Assembly: GCF_004134775.1 (NCBI RefSeq)
Contig: NZ_SDOZ01000003.1
Span: 49,087-113,086 of the forward strand
DNA: 64,000 nt
Reading direction: 5' to 3'
Source of the DNA: Candidatus Borkfalkia ceftriaxoniphila
Lineage (GTDB): Bacteria > Bacillota > Clostridia > Christensenellales > Borkfalkiaceae
Position 1 is the stretch's first letter; each line of letters opens with the position of its first letter. Below are positions 55,058 through 64,000 of the stretch, in pieces. The notes beneath the pieces are model-generated. The model was not told the DNA's origin. It was given only the letters and a program-made list of their open reading frames with translations, and did no database searches. Both the position numbers and the translations under genes were made by a program.

Positions 55058-55771
55058 TTAAATGCCTGAAATGTACTTTTCCGCATACAAAATATCCTCT
55101 TCTTCCGCCTCATTCACATCGAAATAAGGAAATTGCATTTTTATTTTTTCATACTTTTCCAGACACAATTTCCGAAAAGGCAGAAAGCGAATCCCCTCGC
55201 TGACGCGATGGGAACGGTATAATTTTTGAAGAGCAAAGAGCGCGGCTTCGGAATCGTTTTTCGAAGGGACTAAAACATTAGTCAACTCTACCCTCGCCCC
55301 CAACGCATCGCAGACGGAAAGAAAAGCGTCATAAGCGGAAAGGTCTGCATTCTCCTGATTTTTGACGTCGCAGATGATATATTCCGCAGCCGCGATCAAT
55401 TCCGCATCGGCGATCTGACCGTTGGTTTCGATACATACGGGAACGCCGTGTTCCGCGAGCGCCCGTATGACGGCAATCGCAAAATCTTTTTGCAGGAAAG
55501 GCTCTCCCCCCGATAAAGTAACGCCGCCCCGTTTCAGATACGGTTTATAGCGGAGTATCTTCTGCACGAGCGCTGACACGCCCGTGCGCGTTCCCTGCCC
55601 GAAAAGCGTTTCGGGATTATGGCAGAACGGACAGCGAAGATTACAGCCGGAAAAGAATACGACCACGCGAAGTCCCTTGCCGTCCACGCCCGAGCCGCTG
55701 TAAATTGAATCGATATAACCGAATTCCCCGCCCGAGTTTTGCTCGGACGGGGCGTTTTTATACTCTTTCAT
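55058..55771 (-). CDS. pflA: Pyruvate formate-lyase-activating enzyme
   Basis: The protein has 237 residues. The radical-SAM cluster is [17 protein letters not shown] (CxxxCxxC) and the GGE motif is in [15 protein letters not shown]. It reduces SAM to make the glycyl radical on PflB. It overlaps the pflB stop by 14 bases, so it is the second gene of a pflB-pflA operon and falls under the riboswitch upstream. Confidence 0.96.
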   Translation of the reverse strand: MKEYKNAPSEQNSGGEFGYIDSIYSGSGVDGKGLRVVVFFSGCNLRCPFCHNPETLFGQGTRTGVSALVQKILRYKPYLKRGGVTLSGGEPFLQKDFAIAVIRALAEHGVPVCIETNGQIADAELIAAAEYIICDVKNQENADLSAYDAFLSVCDALGARVELTNVLVPSKNDSEAALFALQKLYRSHRVSEGIRFLPFRKLCLEKYEKIKMQFPYFDVNEAEEEDILYAEKYISGI

Positions 55772-57974
55772 GATACGTACGTTTTAAAACTTCCAACTGG
55801 TGCGCTTTGGACAGTTTGTGGAAATTGACCGCATACCCCGAAACGCGGATGGTGACGTTGGGATACAGTTCGGGATGCTCCATGGCAGCCACAAGTTTCG
55901 CGCGGTCGAACACATTTACGTTGAGATGGTGCGCCCCCTGCCCGAAATATCCGTCCAGCAGATCACACAAATTCTCCGCGCGCTCCTCGCGGTTTTTGCC
56001 GAGCGCGGAAGGCACGATGGAAAAAGTATTGGAAATACCGTCGCGGCACGTTTCGTAAGGCAGTTTCGCGACCGAATTCAAAGACGCCAGCGCGCCGCTC
56101 AGATCGCGGTTATGCATGGGATTCGCACCGGGCGCGAAAGGTTCGTCGGCCGCTCTTCCGTCGGGCGTCGCCCCCGTCTTTTTGCCGTAGACCACGTTGG
56201 AAGTGATAGTCAACACGGAAAGCGTGTGCAGAGCATTGCGGTAAGCGGGCGTCTTTTTGAGTTGCGAGGAAAAACTTTTCAGAATTTCCACCGCAATATC
56301 GTCCACCGCATCGTCGTCATTGCCGTATTTGGGGAATTCACCCTCGATCTTAAAGTCGTAGATCAATCCCTCGTCGTTGTACACAGGCGTCACTTTCGCG
56401 TATTTGATGGCGGAAAGCGAATCCGTGATGACCGAAAGTCCCGCCACGCCGCAGGCAAGAAAACGCTCCACTTCGGTATCGTGCAGCGCCATCTGAATTT
56501 TTTCATAGGCGTACTTGTCGTGCATATAGTGAATGACGTTCAGAATATTTACGTACAGATCGCACATCCAACTCTCGTATGTACGGAATGCTTTCCACAC
56601 TTTTTCATAATCGAGCGGGCCCTCGAATCGTTCGCCCGCGGGCGCGATCTGTTTGCCCGTCTTCTCGTCGCGGCCGCCGTTGAGCGTCAAAAGCAAAAGT
56701 TTAGCGAGGTTGACGCGCGCGCCGAAAAACTGCATCTGTTTCCCGATCTTCATAGCGGATACGCAGCAGGCGATGCCGTAATCGTCGCCGTAGAGCGGGC
56801 GCATCACGTCGTCGTTTTCATACTGAATGGAATCGGTGTCGATGGAAACTTTGGCGCAGAAATTTTTAAAAGGCTGCGGCAGGTTTTCCGACCAGAGCAC
56901 CGTGAGATTGGGTTCGGGCGCGGCGCCCAGCGTATACAGCGTGTTGAGGATCCTGAAAGAAGTTTTCGTGACGAGCGTCCTGCCGTCTTCCCCCATGCCG
57001 CCCACGCTCTCCGTCGTCCAGGTGGGATCGCCGCCGAACAGATCGTTGTATTCGGGCGTACGCAGTTGCCGCGTAATGCGCAGTTTGATGACGAAATCGT
57101 CGATGATCTCCTGCGCCCCCTCTTCGTCCAGAATCCCCGCGGCGATGTCGCGCTCGATATAAATATCGAAGAAAGTGCTCACGCGCCCCAGGCTCATCGC
57201 CGCGCCGTTCTGCTCCTTGATGGCGGCGAGATAGCCGAAATACGTCCATTGGATCGCCTCTTTCGCATTTTGCGCGGGACGGGAAATATCGAAGCCGTAC
57301 AGACTTGCCATTTTTTTCAACTGACCGAGAAATTCGATTTGTTTGTAAAGTTCCTCCAAAGCGCGGATATTGTTCTCATCCATCAACTTTTTGCCGTACA
57401 GTTTCCGGTCTTTTTCCTTTTCCTCGATGAGTTTATCCACACCGTAGAGAGCGACGCGCCTGTAATCCCCGATAATGCGCCCGCGGCCGTACGCATCGGG
57501 AAGTCCCGTGATTAGCCCCGCGTGGCGGGCGGCGCGCATTTCGTCGGTATAGACGTGAAAGACGCCGTCGTTATGCGTGGTCTTGTATTTGAATTCCGTT
57601 TCGATGAGGTCGGACAATTTGTAGCCGTACGCTTCACACGCCTGCCGCGCCATGCGGATCCCGCCGAAGGGATTGACTCCGCGCTTTAAGGGTTCGTCCG
57701 TCTGCAAACCGACGATCAGTTCGTTTTCGCGGTCGATATAGCCCGCGGGATAGGATAAAAGCGAAGATACCCTTTCGGTATCTACGTCGAGCACGCCGCC
57801 TTTCTCGCTTTCCGCTTTCAAAAGCGCGTTGACTTTTTCCATCATTTGATTCGTGCGCGCGGTGGGTTTTGCCAAAAACGCCGCGTCGCCCGTATAAGGC
57901 GTATAATTCGTCTGAATAAAATCCCTTACATTGATCTCCTCTTCGTACTTTCCGTGTTGAAACTCTTTTTGCAT
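55758..57974 (-). CDS. pflB: Pyruvate formate-lyase (formate C-acetyltransferase)
   Basis: The protein has 738 residues. Catalytic cysteine pair [45 protein letters not shown], and the glycyl radical loop [20 protein letters not shown] near the C-terminus are all intact. It splits pyruvate with CoA into acetyl-CoA and formate in anaerobic metabolism; formate can feed 10-formyl-THF and purine synthesis. Expression is probably set by the ZTP riboswitch in its leader. ATG at 57974 after GAAGGAG. Confidence 0.98.
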   Translation of the reverse strand: MQKEFQHGKYEEEINVRDFIQTNYTPYTGDAAFLAKPTARTNQMMEKVNALLKAESEKGGVLDVDTERVSSLLSYPAGYIDRENELIVGLQTDEPLKRGVNPFGGIRMARQACEAYGYKLSDLIETEFKYKTTHNDGVFHVYTDEMRAARHAGLITGLPDAYGRGRIIGDYRRVALYGVDKLIEEKEKDRKLYGKKLMDENNIRALEELYKQIEFLGQLKKMASLYGFDISRPAQNAKEAIQWTYFGYLAAIKEQNGAAMSLGRVSTFFDIYIERDIAAGILDEEGAQEIIDDFVIKLRITRQLRTPEYNDLFGGDPTWTTESVGGMGEDGRTLVTKTSFRILNTLYTLGAAPEPNLTVLWSENLPQPFKNFCAKVSIDTDSIQYENDDVMRPLYGDDYGIACCVSAMKIGKQMQFFGARVNLAKLLLLTLNGGRDEKTGKQIAPAGERFEGPLDYEKVWKAFRTYESWMCDLYVNILNVIHYMHDKYAYEKIQMALHDTEVERFLACGVAGLSVITDSLSAIKYAKVTPVYNDEGLIYDFKIEGEFPKYGNDDDAVDDIAVEILKSFSSQLKKTPAYRNALHTLSVLTITSNVVYGKKTGATPDGRAADEPFAPGANPMHNRDLSGALASLNSVAKLPYETCRDGISNTFSIVPSALGKNREERAENLCDLLDGYFGQGAHHLNVNVFDRAKLVAAMEHPELYPNVTIRVSGYAVNFHKLSKAHQLEVLKRTYHERV

Positions 57975-58007
57975 GGCACGCTCCTTCTTTGGGATGAATT
58001 TTGGGAT

Positions 58008-58110
58008 AAAAAAACCCGCGCAGATCTATCGATACTGCCCAGGTGGTCGACAAAAATTTTTTCCGCTCCCACGCAGTGACCTGCTAAACCCACCAGTTGC
58101 GGAAAAATTC
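58008..58110 (-). ncRNA. ZTP riboswitch (pfl motif) with terminator
   Basis: On the minus strand the conserved parts appear in order: AACTGGTGGG (58089-58098), GTGGGA followed by GCGG, and CCACCTGGGCA (58036-58046); TGGTGG and CCACC can pair as in the class. The CCTGGGCAG segment can alternatively pair with CTGCGCGGG (58015-58023) to give a hairpin followed by seven T (58008-58014). That is the known transcription-termination layout: ZTP binding would free pflB expression when 10-formyl-THF is short. Confidence 0.88.
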
Positions 58111-58159
58111 GTTTTATACACTACATCTTGTGTGCGCATTTATTTTTTTATCTATATAA

Positions 58160-58188
58160 AGTATAATACAAAGCCCCTTCTTTGTCAA
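58160..58188 (-). promoter_or_regulatory. Sigma-A promoter of pflBA
   Basis: On the minus strand TTGACA and TATACT with a 17-base spacer, leaving a leader of about 180 bases that holds the riboswitch. Confidence 0.88.
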
Positions 58189-58229
58189 GGAAATCACCGA
58201 AGTTTTTTCGGGAATTTTCCTTATAAAAA

Positions 58230-58253
58230 GAGCCCCGAAAAATCGAGGCGCTC
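58230..58253 (-). terminator. Terminator of ddh
   Basis: GAGCCCCGA and TCGaGGCgCTC pair with two irregularities; TTTTT follows on the minus strand. Confidence 0.75.
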
Positions 58254-58258
58254 AGGTT

Positions 58259-59239
58259 TTAAAGCAGTTTTTTACGTTGTTCGTCAAACGGCAACGGGCT
58301 TAAATATTTGGGCGCTATATCGAACGCGGTGACGGCGCCCGAAATCCCTTCGCGGTTCATGCGCGCGACCGCCCGCGCATAGGCGACCAACACACCCGAC
58401 GTAAACTCGGGATTGCTCTCCAGTTTCAGAGAAAGTTCCAAAAGAAAATCGTTGTCGTTCGCGGATTTACAGGAACGGAGTACAAACCCGCCATGAGGCA
58501 TACCTCCGTGCTTTTCGTTCAACTCGGCCTGAGAAACAAAATGCACTTCCGTATCGTAATCGGCAAAATAGTTGGGCATGGTCTTGATCTCTTGCTCGAT
58601 ACGTGCAAGATCCGCGCCATCTTCGGCGACCACGTAGCATACGCGCGTATGCATCTGCCGCGGCGTAAAGACGGGATTTTCGCAGCCGCGCACTTTTGCG
58701 AGCGCGCTTTCCACGGGCACGGTGTACTGTTTGGCGTCTTTCACGCCCTCGATGCGGCGGATCGCGTCGCTGTGTCCCTGGCTGACCCCCTTGCCCCAAA
58801 AGGTATAGGTGTTGCCATCGGGCGCGACCGAACCGAAATAAATGCGGGCGAGCGAAAACAAGCCCGGATCCCAGCCGATACTCATGGCGCCCAGTTTGCC
58901 CGAACGTTTTCCCGCCTCGTCGAGCGCCTCGAAATACTGCGGCACTTTGGCGTGCGTGTCGAAACTGTCCACCGTATTGAAATCGCGGATGGTTTCCACA
59001 GACTGTACGGGCAGATCGGTAGCGCTGCCGCCGCACAGGATCATGACGTCGATCTTACCGACGTAATTTTGTATATTTTCAACGGCATCCACTGCAACGG
59101 GAAGGACGGTACGCACGCTCTTCGGATCGCGGCGGGTGAATACCGCCACCGCTTCCATATCTTCGCTTTGGGAAAGCGCGTACTGCACACCCTTGCCCAG
59201 ATTACCGTACCCGACGATGCCCACTTTGATTTTTTCCAT
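58259..59239 (-). CDS. ddh: meso-Diaminopimelate dehydrogenase
   Basis: The protein has 326 residues. It begins IKVGIVGYGNLGKGVQYAL (Rossmann loop) and has the conserved VDSFDTHAKVPQYF, MSIGWDPGLFSLARI, TFWGKGVSQGHSDAIRRIEGV and HGGMPHGGFVLRS. It makes meso-DAP in one NADPH-dependent step from tetrahydrodipicolinate. That fits the DAP-type MurE. ATG at 59239 after AAGGAG; the gene is monocistronic. Confidence 0.96.
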   Translation of the reverse strand: MEKIKVGIVGYGNLGKGVQYALSQSEDMEAVAVFTRRDPKSVRTVLPVAVDAVENIQNYVGKIDVMILCGGSATDLPVQSVETIRDFNTVDSFDTHAKVPQYFEALDEAGKRSGKLGAMSIGWDPGLFSLARIYFGSVAPDGNTYTFWGKGVSQGHSDAIRRIEGVKDAKQYTVPVESALAKVRGCENPVFTPRQMHTRVCYVVAEDGADLARIEQEIKTMPNYFADYDTEVHFVSQAELNEKHGGMPHGGFVLRSCKSANDNDFLLELSLKLESNPEFTSGVLVAYARAVARMNREGISGAVTAFDIAPKYLSPLPFDEQRKKLL

Positions 59240-59358
59240 AAAACAACTCCTTTTGATCGGTTTATTTCCTGCATCAATATACCACCGAAAGGCAAATTTT
59301 GTCAAGCAACGGCGTCCTTCGCGTGTTTCGATTTACTTATATCCGACTTTCGTTTCAA

Positions 59359-59895
59359 TTATATCCGTTCGCGCGCGAGCACGTTCCCGTCGAAATCTTT
59401 GAGCGAAAGTTCGCCCTTTTCCAAAATCAGATACGAGCGCGGCGTATCGTTTTTGGGAAGAGATACGGAGCCCGCGTTCGCGACCAGCACGCCGCCCTTG
59501 CGGCGGATAAATCCCGTATGGATATGGCCGAACACAAACGCATCGCCGCAGTTTTTCGGAAGCCGATCGAAATCGAATTTGTCGCCGTGCTGCAAAAATA
59601 TCTTTTTGCCGTCGGCATAGATCTGCGCTTCGGGCACAAACTCGAAATCGGAGATGAGCGTATCCACGTCGCTGTCGCAATTTCCTTTGACGACCGTCAG
59701 GCGGTCGGCGAGCGGATTCAAAAGAGCAGCCACGCCGAGCGGGCGGTAGCCTTCGGGCAGTGGGTTGCGCGGCCCGTGATTATAGATATCGCCCAGAAGT
59801 ATCATCTGCTCTGCCCCTTCTTCGGCAAATCTTTGCAACAACTTTTGTAAATAAAATTCCGAGCCGTGAATATCCGACGCGATGAGTATTTTCAT
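59359..59895 (-). CDS. yfcE: YfcE/MJ0936-family metallophosphodiesterase
   Basis: The protein has 178 residues. Metal site motifs: ASDIHGSEFYL, LLGDIYNHG, VKGNCDSD, LQHGDKFD and GHIHTGF, all in the order of calcineurin-like phosphodiesterases of the YfcE type. Members split artificial phosphodiesters; the natural substrate is unknown. It lies 12 bases after galM and is probably co-transcribed with it. Confidence 0.92.
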   Translation of the reverse strand: MKILIASDIHGSEFYLQKLLQRFAEEGAEQMILLGDIYNHGPRNPLPEGYRPLGVAALLNPLADRLTVVKGNCDSDVDTLISDFEFVPEAQIYADGKKIFLQHGDKFDFDRLPKNCGDAFVFGHIHTGFIRRKGGVLVANAGSVSLPKNDTPRSYLILEKGELSLKDFDGNVLARERI

Positions 59896-59907
59896 AGAAA
59901 CCGCCTT

Positions 59908-60933
59908 TTACCGAACAGTAAATTTGTAAGCCGTGACCGAATGATAGATTTGGTCTTTATCGTAGACGGGACTGCCGAGCGCGGCATACGAAGGGCAGTT
60001 GACCGCGTTGGGAAGAAACTGCGTTTCCAGACAGAAACCCGTTCTCTTTTTATATTTTTCCGTATCGAGCATATTTCCCGAATAGAATTGCAGTCCAGGA
60101 AGATCCGTGCAGACCTCCATCGCGACGCCGCTTTCCGCACCCGCAATTTCCGCGACTTTGCGATATTCGCCGCGCCTGTTCAGCACGTAGTTGATATCGT
60201 AGCCGCCGCCGTTGGCAATGTCGCAGTCGTCGGTACAGCCGATGTCTTTCCCCACTTTTTTGGGTTTGCGGAAATCGAAAGGCGTACCCTCCACGTCGCG
60301 GAATTCGCCGTGCGGGATCAGTTCCCGATCGGCGGTCGTCACGCGGTCGGCGTCGATATACAGAGTATGCCCGAGAATATCGCCCGAGCCTTCGCCGTCC
60401 AGATTGAAATACGTGTGATTGGTAAGATTGATCAGCGTTTTCCGATCGGAAACCGCTGTATATTCGATTTTCAGTTCGCCGCCTACAAAGGAATAGCGCA
60501 CTTCCATGCGGAGATTTCCGGGGTAATTCTCCTCGCCGTCCGCGCTCGTTCCCGACAGCACGAGTACGCCGCCTTCCGTTTCGGCGTCGAATATTTTCGT
60601 GTTGAATCCCTTGTGCCCGCCGTGCAGATGATTCTTTCCGTCATTGCAGTTCAACCGATATTCCCTGCCGTCGAGCGTGAATTTCCCTTTGCCGATACGG
60701 TTGCCCACGCGGCCGATGAACGCGCCGAGATAGCCGCCGTTCGCGTCGTATTCCGACGGACTGCCATAACCCAGAACGACATTGTACGTCTTGTTCTCCC
60801 GCCCCTGAACGAGCAGTTTCTGTACGATACCGCCGTAATTCAGAACGGTCGCGCTGTTTGCGCCGTCGCGCAAAACATACGCGCGCACTTCTCTCCCGTC
60901 CGCCGTTTTGCCAAACGCTTCGCTCGTGATCAT
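59908..60933 (-). CDS. galM: Aldose 1-epimerase (mutarotase)
   Basis: The protein has 341 residues. GALM features: GAFIGRVGNRIGKGKFTLDGREY, HLHGGHKGFNTKIFDA (catalytic His), INLTNHTYFNLDGEG (second His) and ETQFLPNAVN (catalytic Glu in the ET.FLPDA motif). It interconverts alpha and beta anomers of hexoses in the cytoplasm. It is the first gene of a galM-yfcE pair without other gal genes. Confidence 0.95.
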   Translation of the reverse strand: MITSEAFGKTADGREVRAYVLRDGANSATVLNYGGIVQKLLVQGRENKTYNVVLGYGSPSEYDANGGYLGAFIGRVGNRIGKGKFTLDGREYRLNCNDGKNHLHGGHKGFNTKIFDAETEGGVLVLSGTSADGEENYPGNLRMEVRYSFVGGELKIEYTAVSDRKTLINLTNHTYFNLDGEGSGDILGHTLYIDADRVTTADRELIPHGEFRDVEGTPFDFRKPKKVGKDIGCTDDCDIANGGGYDINYVLNRRGEYRKVAEIAGAESGVAMEVCTDLPGLQFYSGNMLDTEKYKKRTGFCLETQFLPNAVNCPSYAALGSPVYDKDQIYHSVTAYKFTVR

Positions 60934-61029
60934 AAATTCTCCCTCCTGCTGAAAAACGGAGAACAGTTCAACGTTCTCCGTTCTATTATAGCATTTCGTT
61001 TCCGCTTTGTAAACGGTAAAGCGGCATTT

Positions 61030-62415
61030 TTACGCCCGATTCTGCGGAATATCGGGAATGGTCGCAAAGCCCTGCGCCAAGTCTTCGTCCGTAGGAATCG
61101 TGTCGGTCATCGTCTTATCGTTGTACTGCTTATAAGCCGCAAGATCGAAGTAGCCCGTGCCCGTGAGCCCGAAGAGGATCGTCTTCTTTTTACCCGTCTT
61201 TTTGCATTCCAGCGCCTCGTCGATGGCGACGCGGATGGCGTGGCTGGATTCGGGCGCGGGAAGGATCCCCTCGCACTTGGCGAACATGACCGCCGCGTCG
61301 AACACCTCGCTCTGCCTGACGGACACGGCGCGCATATAACCGTCGTGATAGAGTTGGGAAACGATGGGGCTCATACCGTGATAGCGCAGTCCGCCCGCAT
61401 GATTGGGCGAGGGCATGAAACCGCAGCCGAGCGTGTACATTTTTGCGAGCGGCGTCGTCCTGGCGCTGTCGCAGAAGTCGTAGACGAATTTTCCGCGCGT
61501 GAGCGAAGGACAGCTGGCAGGTTCCACGCCGATAAAATCGATCTCATTTTTCCCCTGCAGTTTATCGCCCATAAACGGCGCGACCAGTCCGCCGAAGTTG
61601 GAGCCGCCTCCGATGCAGCCGATGATCGTGTCGGGCCGCACTCCGTATTTATCCAGAGCGATCTTACTTTCCAGACCGATGACGGACTGATGCAAAAGCA
61701 CGTGATCGAGCACGCTGCCGAGAACGTAGCGGCAGGAATCGGACTTGACCGCCTGTTCCACCGCCTCGCTGATGGCGCAGCCGAGCGAGCCGCCCGTGCC
61801 GGGATGCTCCGCCAGAATTTTACGGCCCGCCTCGGTGGTATCGGAGGGAGAAGGAATGACGTTCGCCCCGTAGGTGCGGATGACTTCCTTGCGGTAAGGT
61901 TTCTGTTCGCTGGAAACTTTGACCATATACACGGTCAGATCGATGCCGTAGAATGCCGCCGCCATCGAGAGCGCCGTGCCCCACTGGCCTGCGCCCGTTT
62001 CGGTCGTGATGGACTTTAACCCCTGTTTTTTCGCGTAATACGCCTGCGCCGCCGCGGAGTTAAGTTTGTGCGAGCCGGAAGTGTTGTTGCCTTCGAACTT
62101 ATAATAGATCTCGGCGGGCGTATCGAGGATCTTTTCCAGAAAATACGCGCGGACCAGCGGCGAGGGACGGAAAGTTTTGTAAAAACTCCGAATATCTTCG
62201 GGAATATCGATGTAAGCGTCGGTATCGTTGAGTTCCTGGTCGATACAGTCGTCGCAGAATACGGGACGCAAATCGTCTTTGGTACACGGCTGCAGCGTCG
62301 CGGGATTCAAAAAAGGCGGATGTGGATTTTTCATAAACGCCTTTACGTTGTACCATTGTTTGGGCATCTCGTTTTCGGACAGATAGATCTTGTAAGGGAT
62401 GTTGGTGTTTTTCAT
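61030..62415 (-). CDS. TrpB2-type tryptophan synthase beta-like PLP enzyme
   Basis: The protein has 461 residues, longer than TrpB1 (about 400) and typical of TrpB2. The PLP lysine lies in NNTSGSHKLNSAAAQAYYA; TTETGAGQWGTALSMAA and CIGGGSNFGGLVAPF are conserved. It makes tryptophan from indole and serine, without a TrpA partner here, so it may salvage indole. The ATG at 62415 follows AAGGAG; the earlier ATG at 62436 has no such site. A T-box leader with a probable Trp codon in the specifier loop stands upstream. Confidence 0.93.
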   Translation of the reverse strand: MKNTNIPYKIYLSENEMPKQWYNVKAFMKNPHPPFLNPATLQPCTKDDLRPVFCDDCIDQELNDTDAYIDIPEDIRSFYKTFRPSPLVRAYFLEKILDTPAEIYYKFEGNNTSGSHKLNSAAAQAYYAKKQGLKSITTETGAGQWGTALSMAAAFYGIDLTVYMVKVSSEQKPYRKEVIRTYGANVIPSPSDTTEAGRKILAEHPGTGGSLGCAISEAVEQAVKSDSCRYVLGSVLDHVLLHQSVIGLESKIALDKYGVRPDTIIGCIGGGSNFGGLVAPFMGDKLQGKNEIDFIGVEPASCPSLTRGKFVYDFCDSARTTPLAKMYTLGCGFMPSPNHAGGLRYHGMSPIVSQLYHDGYMRAVSVRQSEVFDAAVMFAKCEGILPAPESSHAIRVAIDEALECKKTGKKKTILFGLTGTGYFDLAAYKQYNDKTMTDTIPTDEDLAQGFATIPDIPQNRA

Positions 62416-62454
62416 GGTTTTGTTCTCCTTTTTCATTATTTTTTTGCCCCGTTC

Positions 62455-62735
62455 CGAAAAAAAGGTAAAAATAAACACGGTCAAATTCGCTTGGGACGAA
62501 TAAACCGTGTTGCCACCCAATTTCACCGCGCTTTTCGGCGCAGCCTCCGAACAGGTACTGTCATACCCTCTTTCTGTAACGTGAAAGCCACGTCGGACAC
62601 TACTTGAACCGTTCGTTCGCATCCGCCCTCGGTAATCCATTCATATCGCATCAAACTGCCTTTATCCCACCGCCAAAGGCTCTCTGAAAAGTTTGTAACA
62701 GCGTATTACTACTTTACCTCATCGGTTTATTTTTC
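62455..62735 (-). ncRNA. T-box riboswitch, probably tryptophan-specific
   Basis: On the minus strand the T-box sequence TGGGTGGCAACACGG (62505-62519) is followed by a terminator hairpin (62474-62511) with a T run; the T-box overlaps the 5' arm, giving the antiterminator alternative. A stem I region with AGAGAGCC and GGTGGGATAAAGG lies upstream, and GAA-TGG-A (codon at 62637-62639) is the best specifier. Uncharged tRNA-Trp would turn on the trpB2-type gene. The specifier is read by eye and less certain than the T-box itself. Confidence 0.88.
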
Positions 62736-62738
62736 TAC

Positions 62739-62767
62739 ATCATACCACGCCGTTTCGGAAATGTCAA
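62739..62767 (-). promoter_or_regulatory. Sigma-A promoter of the T-box leader
   Basis: On the minus strand TTGACA and TATGAT with a 17-base spacer, directly before the leader. Confidence 0.88.
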
Positions 62768-62874
62768 GAATTTTTTTGCAATTTTTTTTGCGGGATTTTC
62801 GTCCGATTTCTCTATTATAAAAATTTATTTTTAAAATCTGTTATCCTTTTTGAAAAAATGCCGAAACTGTTGAT

Positions 62875-63558
62875 ATGAAAAACTTTTTACCACGCGTTTT
62901 AAACGTTCTGTTCTGTTTATGCCTGTGCCTGCCCTTTCCGTGCTGCGCGACGACGGCGGATGTGACGACGCAAAAGGCCGTTTACCTCACGTTCGACGAC
63001 GGCCCGACCGACTCCACCACACCGAAAGTTTTATCAGTACTCAAAGAAAAAGGCGTATGCGCTACCTTCTTTGTCGTGGGAAGGCAGATCTCCACCCGCA
63101 AAGAAATTTTGAAAAGCATTGCCGAGAGCGGAAACGCGATCGGCATTCATACCCAAACGCACGATTACCGATCGATATACGCCTCGGCGGAATCGCTCGA
63201 AAAGGACATTCTGGAATGCAAAAAATCCATCGCCGAAGTTCTGCCCGATTACGAGGTCAAGACCTATCGTTTTCCGGGCGGCTCCTCCACCGTTTCCGAA
63301 GCATTGAAAAAGGTGCCCGAAAAATGCGGGCTAAGGTTTTTCGATTGGAACGCGGAAACGGGCGACGCATTTCGGCGCACCGCCGCGCCCGCCACGCTGT
63401 TCCACGGCGCGGTCGAAACGGGTTGCGATAGAGATTTGATCGTACTTTTGATGCACGACGGCGTGAACTATAAGAGCACGGTCGCCGCACTGCCCATGAT
63501 CATCGATTATTACAAAGAAAGAGATTACGCCTTTCTGACGTTGGAAGAACTGTTGTAA
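62875..63558 (+). CDS. Polysaccharide deacetylase (PdaA-like)
   Basis: The protein has 227 residues. An N-terminal signal (VLNVLFCLCLCLPFPCCA) could also be a lipoprotein signal. The NodB domain follows: YLTFDDGPTDSTT (Asp pair), IGIHTQTHDYRSI (two His), TYRFPGGSSTVS and LIVLLMHDG. The family removes acetyl groups from peptidoglycan sugars; PdaA makes the muramic lactam of the spore cortex, which would suit this spore former, but the exact substrate is not shown. No clear ribosome site is visible before the ATG. Confidence 0.9.
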   Translation: MKNFLPRVLNVLFCLCLCLPFPCCATTADVTTQKAVYLTFDDGPTDSTTPKVLSVLKEKGVCATFFVVGRQISTRKEILKSIAESGNAIGIHTQTHDYRSIYASAESLEKDILECKKSIAEVLPDYEVKTYRFPGGSSTVSEALKKVPEKCGLRFFDWNAETGDAFRRTAAPATLFHGAVETGCDRDLIVLLMHDGVNYKSTVAALPMIIDYYKERDYAFLTLEELL

Positions 63559-63560
63559 AT

Positions 63561-63589
63561 AACCCCTGCGGAAATTCCGCAGGGGTTTT
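63561..63589. terminator. Bidirectional terminator between the deacetylase gene and pyrD
   Basis: AACCCCTGCGGAA and TTCCGCAGGGGTT form a 13-bp stem with a short loop, with TTTT on the plus strand. Confidence 0.92.
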
Positions 63590-63590
63590 C

Positions 63591-64000
63591 TCATCCGTTC
63601 ATTTTCAGCGTGCCGCAAAGTTCTTGCACGCCCGCGATTCCGTGCGCGTCCAGCCAGGCGTTCATGCCTTCGATGATCTTAGGCATGGCGAGCGTGTCGG
63701 TAAAATTCGCCGTACCCACCTGTACCGCGCTCGCGCCCGCCACGATAAATTCGAGGGCGTCCTCCGCGCTGACGATCCCGCCCATGCCGATGATCGGAAC
63801 GGAAACCGCCTTAGAAACCTCGTACACCATGCGAAGAGCGATCGGCTTGATCCCCGCGCCCGAAACGCCGCCCGTGTTGTTGGCGAGCAGCGGCCTGCGG
63901 CGTTCCAGATCGATCGCCATGCCCGTGAGCGTATTGATGAGCGAAACGCAGTCCGCCCCGCCCTTTTCGGCCGCCGCGGCGTTCGCGGCGATGCTTTCCA
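63591..64000 (-). CDS. pyrD: Dihydroorotate dehydrogenase, catalytic subunit (C-terminal part, cut by window edge)
   Basis: About 136 codons are visible and the frame continues past the right edge. SLINTLTGMAIDLERRRPLLANNTGGVSGAGIKPIAL, then PIIGMGGIVSAEDALEFIVAGASAVQVGTANF are the FMN phosphate-binding end of PyrD class 1B. It oxidises dihydroorotate in pyrimidine synthesis, usually with PyrK. The start lies outside the window. Confidence 0.93.
   Translation of the reverse strand, partial: ESIAANAAAAEKGGADCVSLINTLTGMAIDLERRRPLLANNTGGVSGAGIKPIALRMVYEVSKAVSVPIIGMGGIVSAEDALEFIVAGASAVQVGTANFTDTLAMPKIIEGMNAWLDAHGIAGVQELCGTLKMNG

Noticed and set aside
55800..57515. Open frame of 571 codons opposite pflB
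   Set aside because: Shadow of pflB, which has all catalytic motifs.
59866..62019. Open frame of 717 codons on the plus strand opposite galM and trpB2
   Set aside because: Shadow of the two recognised minus-strand enzymes, with an amino-acid composition typical of antisense frames.

Overview
The window comes from the chromosome of an endospore-forming, anaerobic, DAP-type Firmicute of class Clostridia. The evidence is a complete spoIIIAA-AH operon, spoVG, a pyruvate formate-lyase system, meso-diaminopimelate dehydrogenase, a DNPR-type MurE, and sigma-A promoters with 17-base spacers. The GC-rich codon choice resembles uncultured gut lineages near Christensenellales, but that placement is a guess.

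Positions 1 to about 6268 are different: AT-rich, and the right-hand part of an integrative element whose left end lies outside the window. It ends in a tnpV - small basic protein - tnpW - tnpX module of the Tn4451/Tn5397 type. Its cargo is an inversion locus: two different one-TRD hsdS (type I restriction specificity) half-genes lie head to head, flanked by a perfect inverted repeat of at least 795 bp that carries the 5' part of a tyrosine recombinase gene on each side. Only the right-hand recombinase is complete here. About 0.8 kb with degenerate 66-67 bp tandem repeats separates it from the tnp genes.

Positions 6317-18300 hold, mostly on the minus strand, a flavin reductase, a zinc metallopeptidase, an acyl-ACP thioesterase, tlyA-ispA-folD-nusB, an Asp23-family gene and the spoIIIA operon behind a sigma-E-like promoter. 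One plus-strand gene encodes a PadR repressor fused to a four-helix membrane domain. Positions 18350-32025 hold rny, a ftsK-rimO-pgsA-cinA-recA-nadE operon, ilvC and a DUF815 ATPase.

Positions 32056-48888 hold cell-wall and division genes: murC, spoVG, then ftsZ, ftsA, ftsQ, murA, ftsW, murD, mraY, murE, ftsI, an ftsL-like gene, rsmH and mraZ on the minus strand behind an mraZ promoter with GTGG repeats, then murI. murF and murG are absent from the cluster and murC is displaced.

Positions 48960-63999 hold rpsT, a potABCD polyamine importer, a thioredoxin-reductase-like flavoprotein without NADPH motifs, pflBA under a ZTP (pfl-motif) riboswitch, ddh, a phosphodiesterase, galM, a trpB2-type gene behind a T-box leader with a probable UGG specifier, a polysaccharide deacetylase, and the 3' end of pyrD.

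The best candidates for novelty are the hsdS/recombinase inversion locus, the membrane-anchored PadR protein, a 19-bp palindromic motif found at two distant loci, a promoter-hairpin unit resembling a small RNA beside the flavoprotein gene, and the doubly anchored PotD with a tandem-TOBE PotA.
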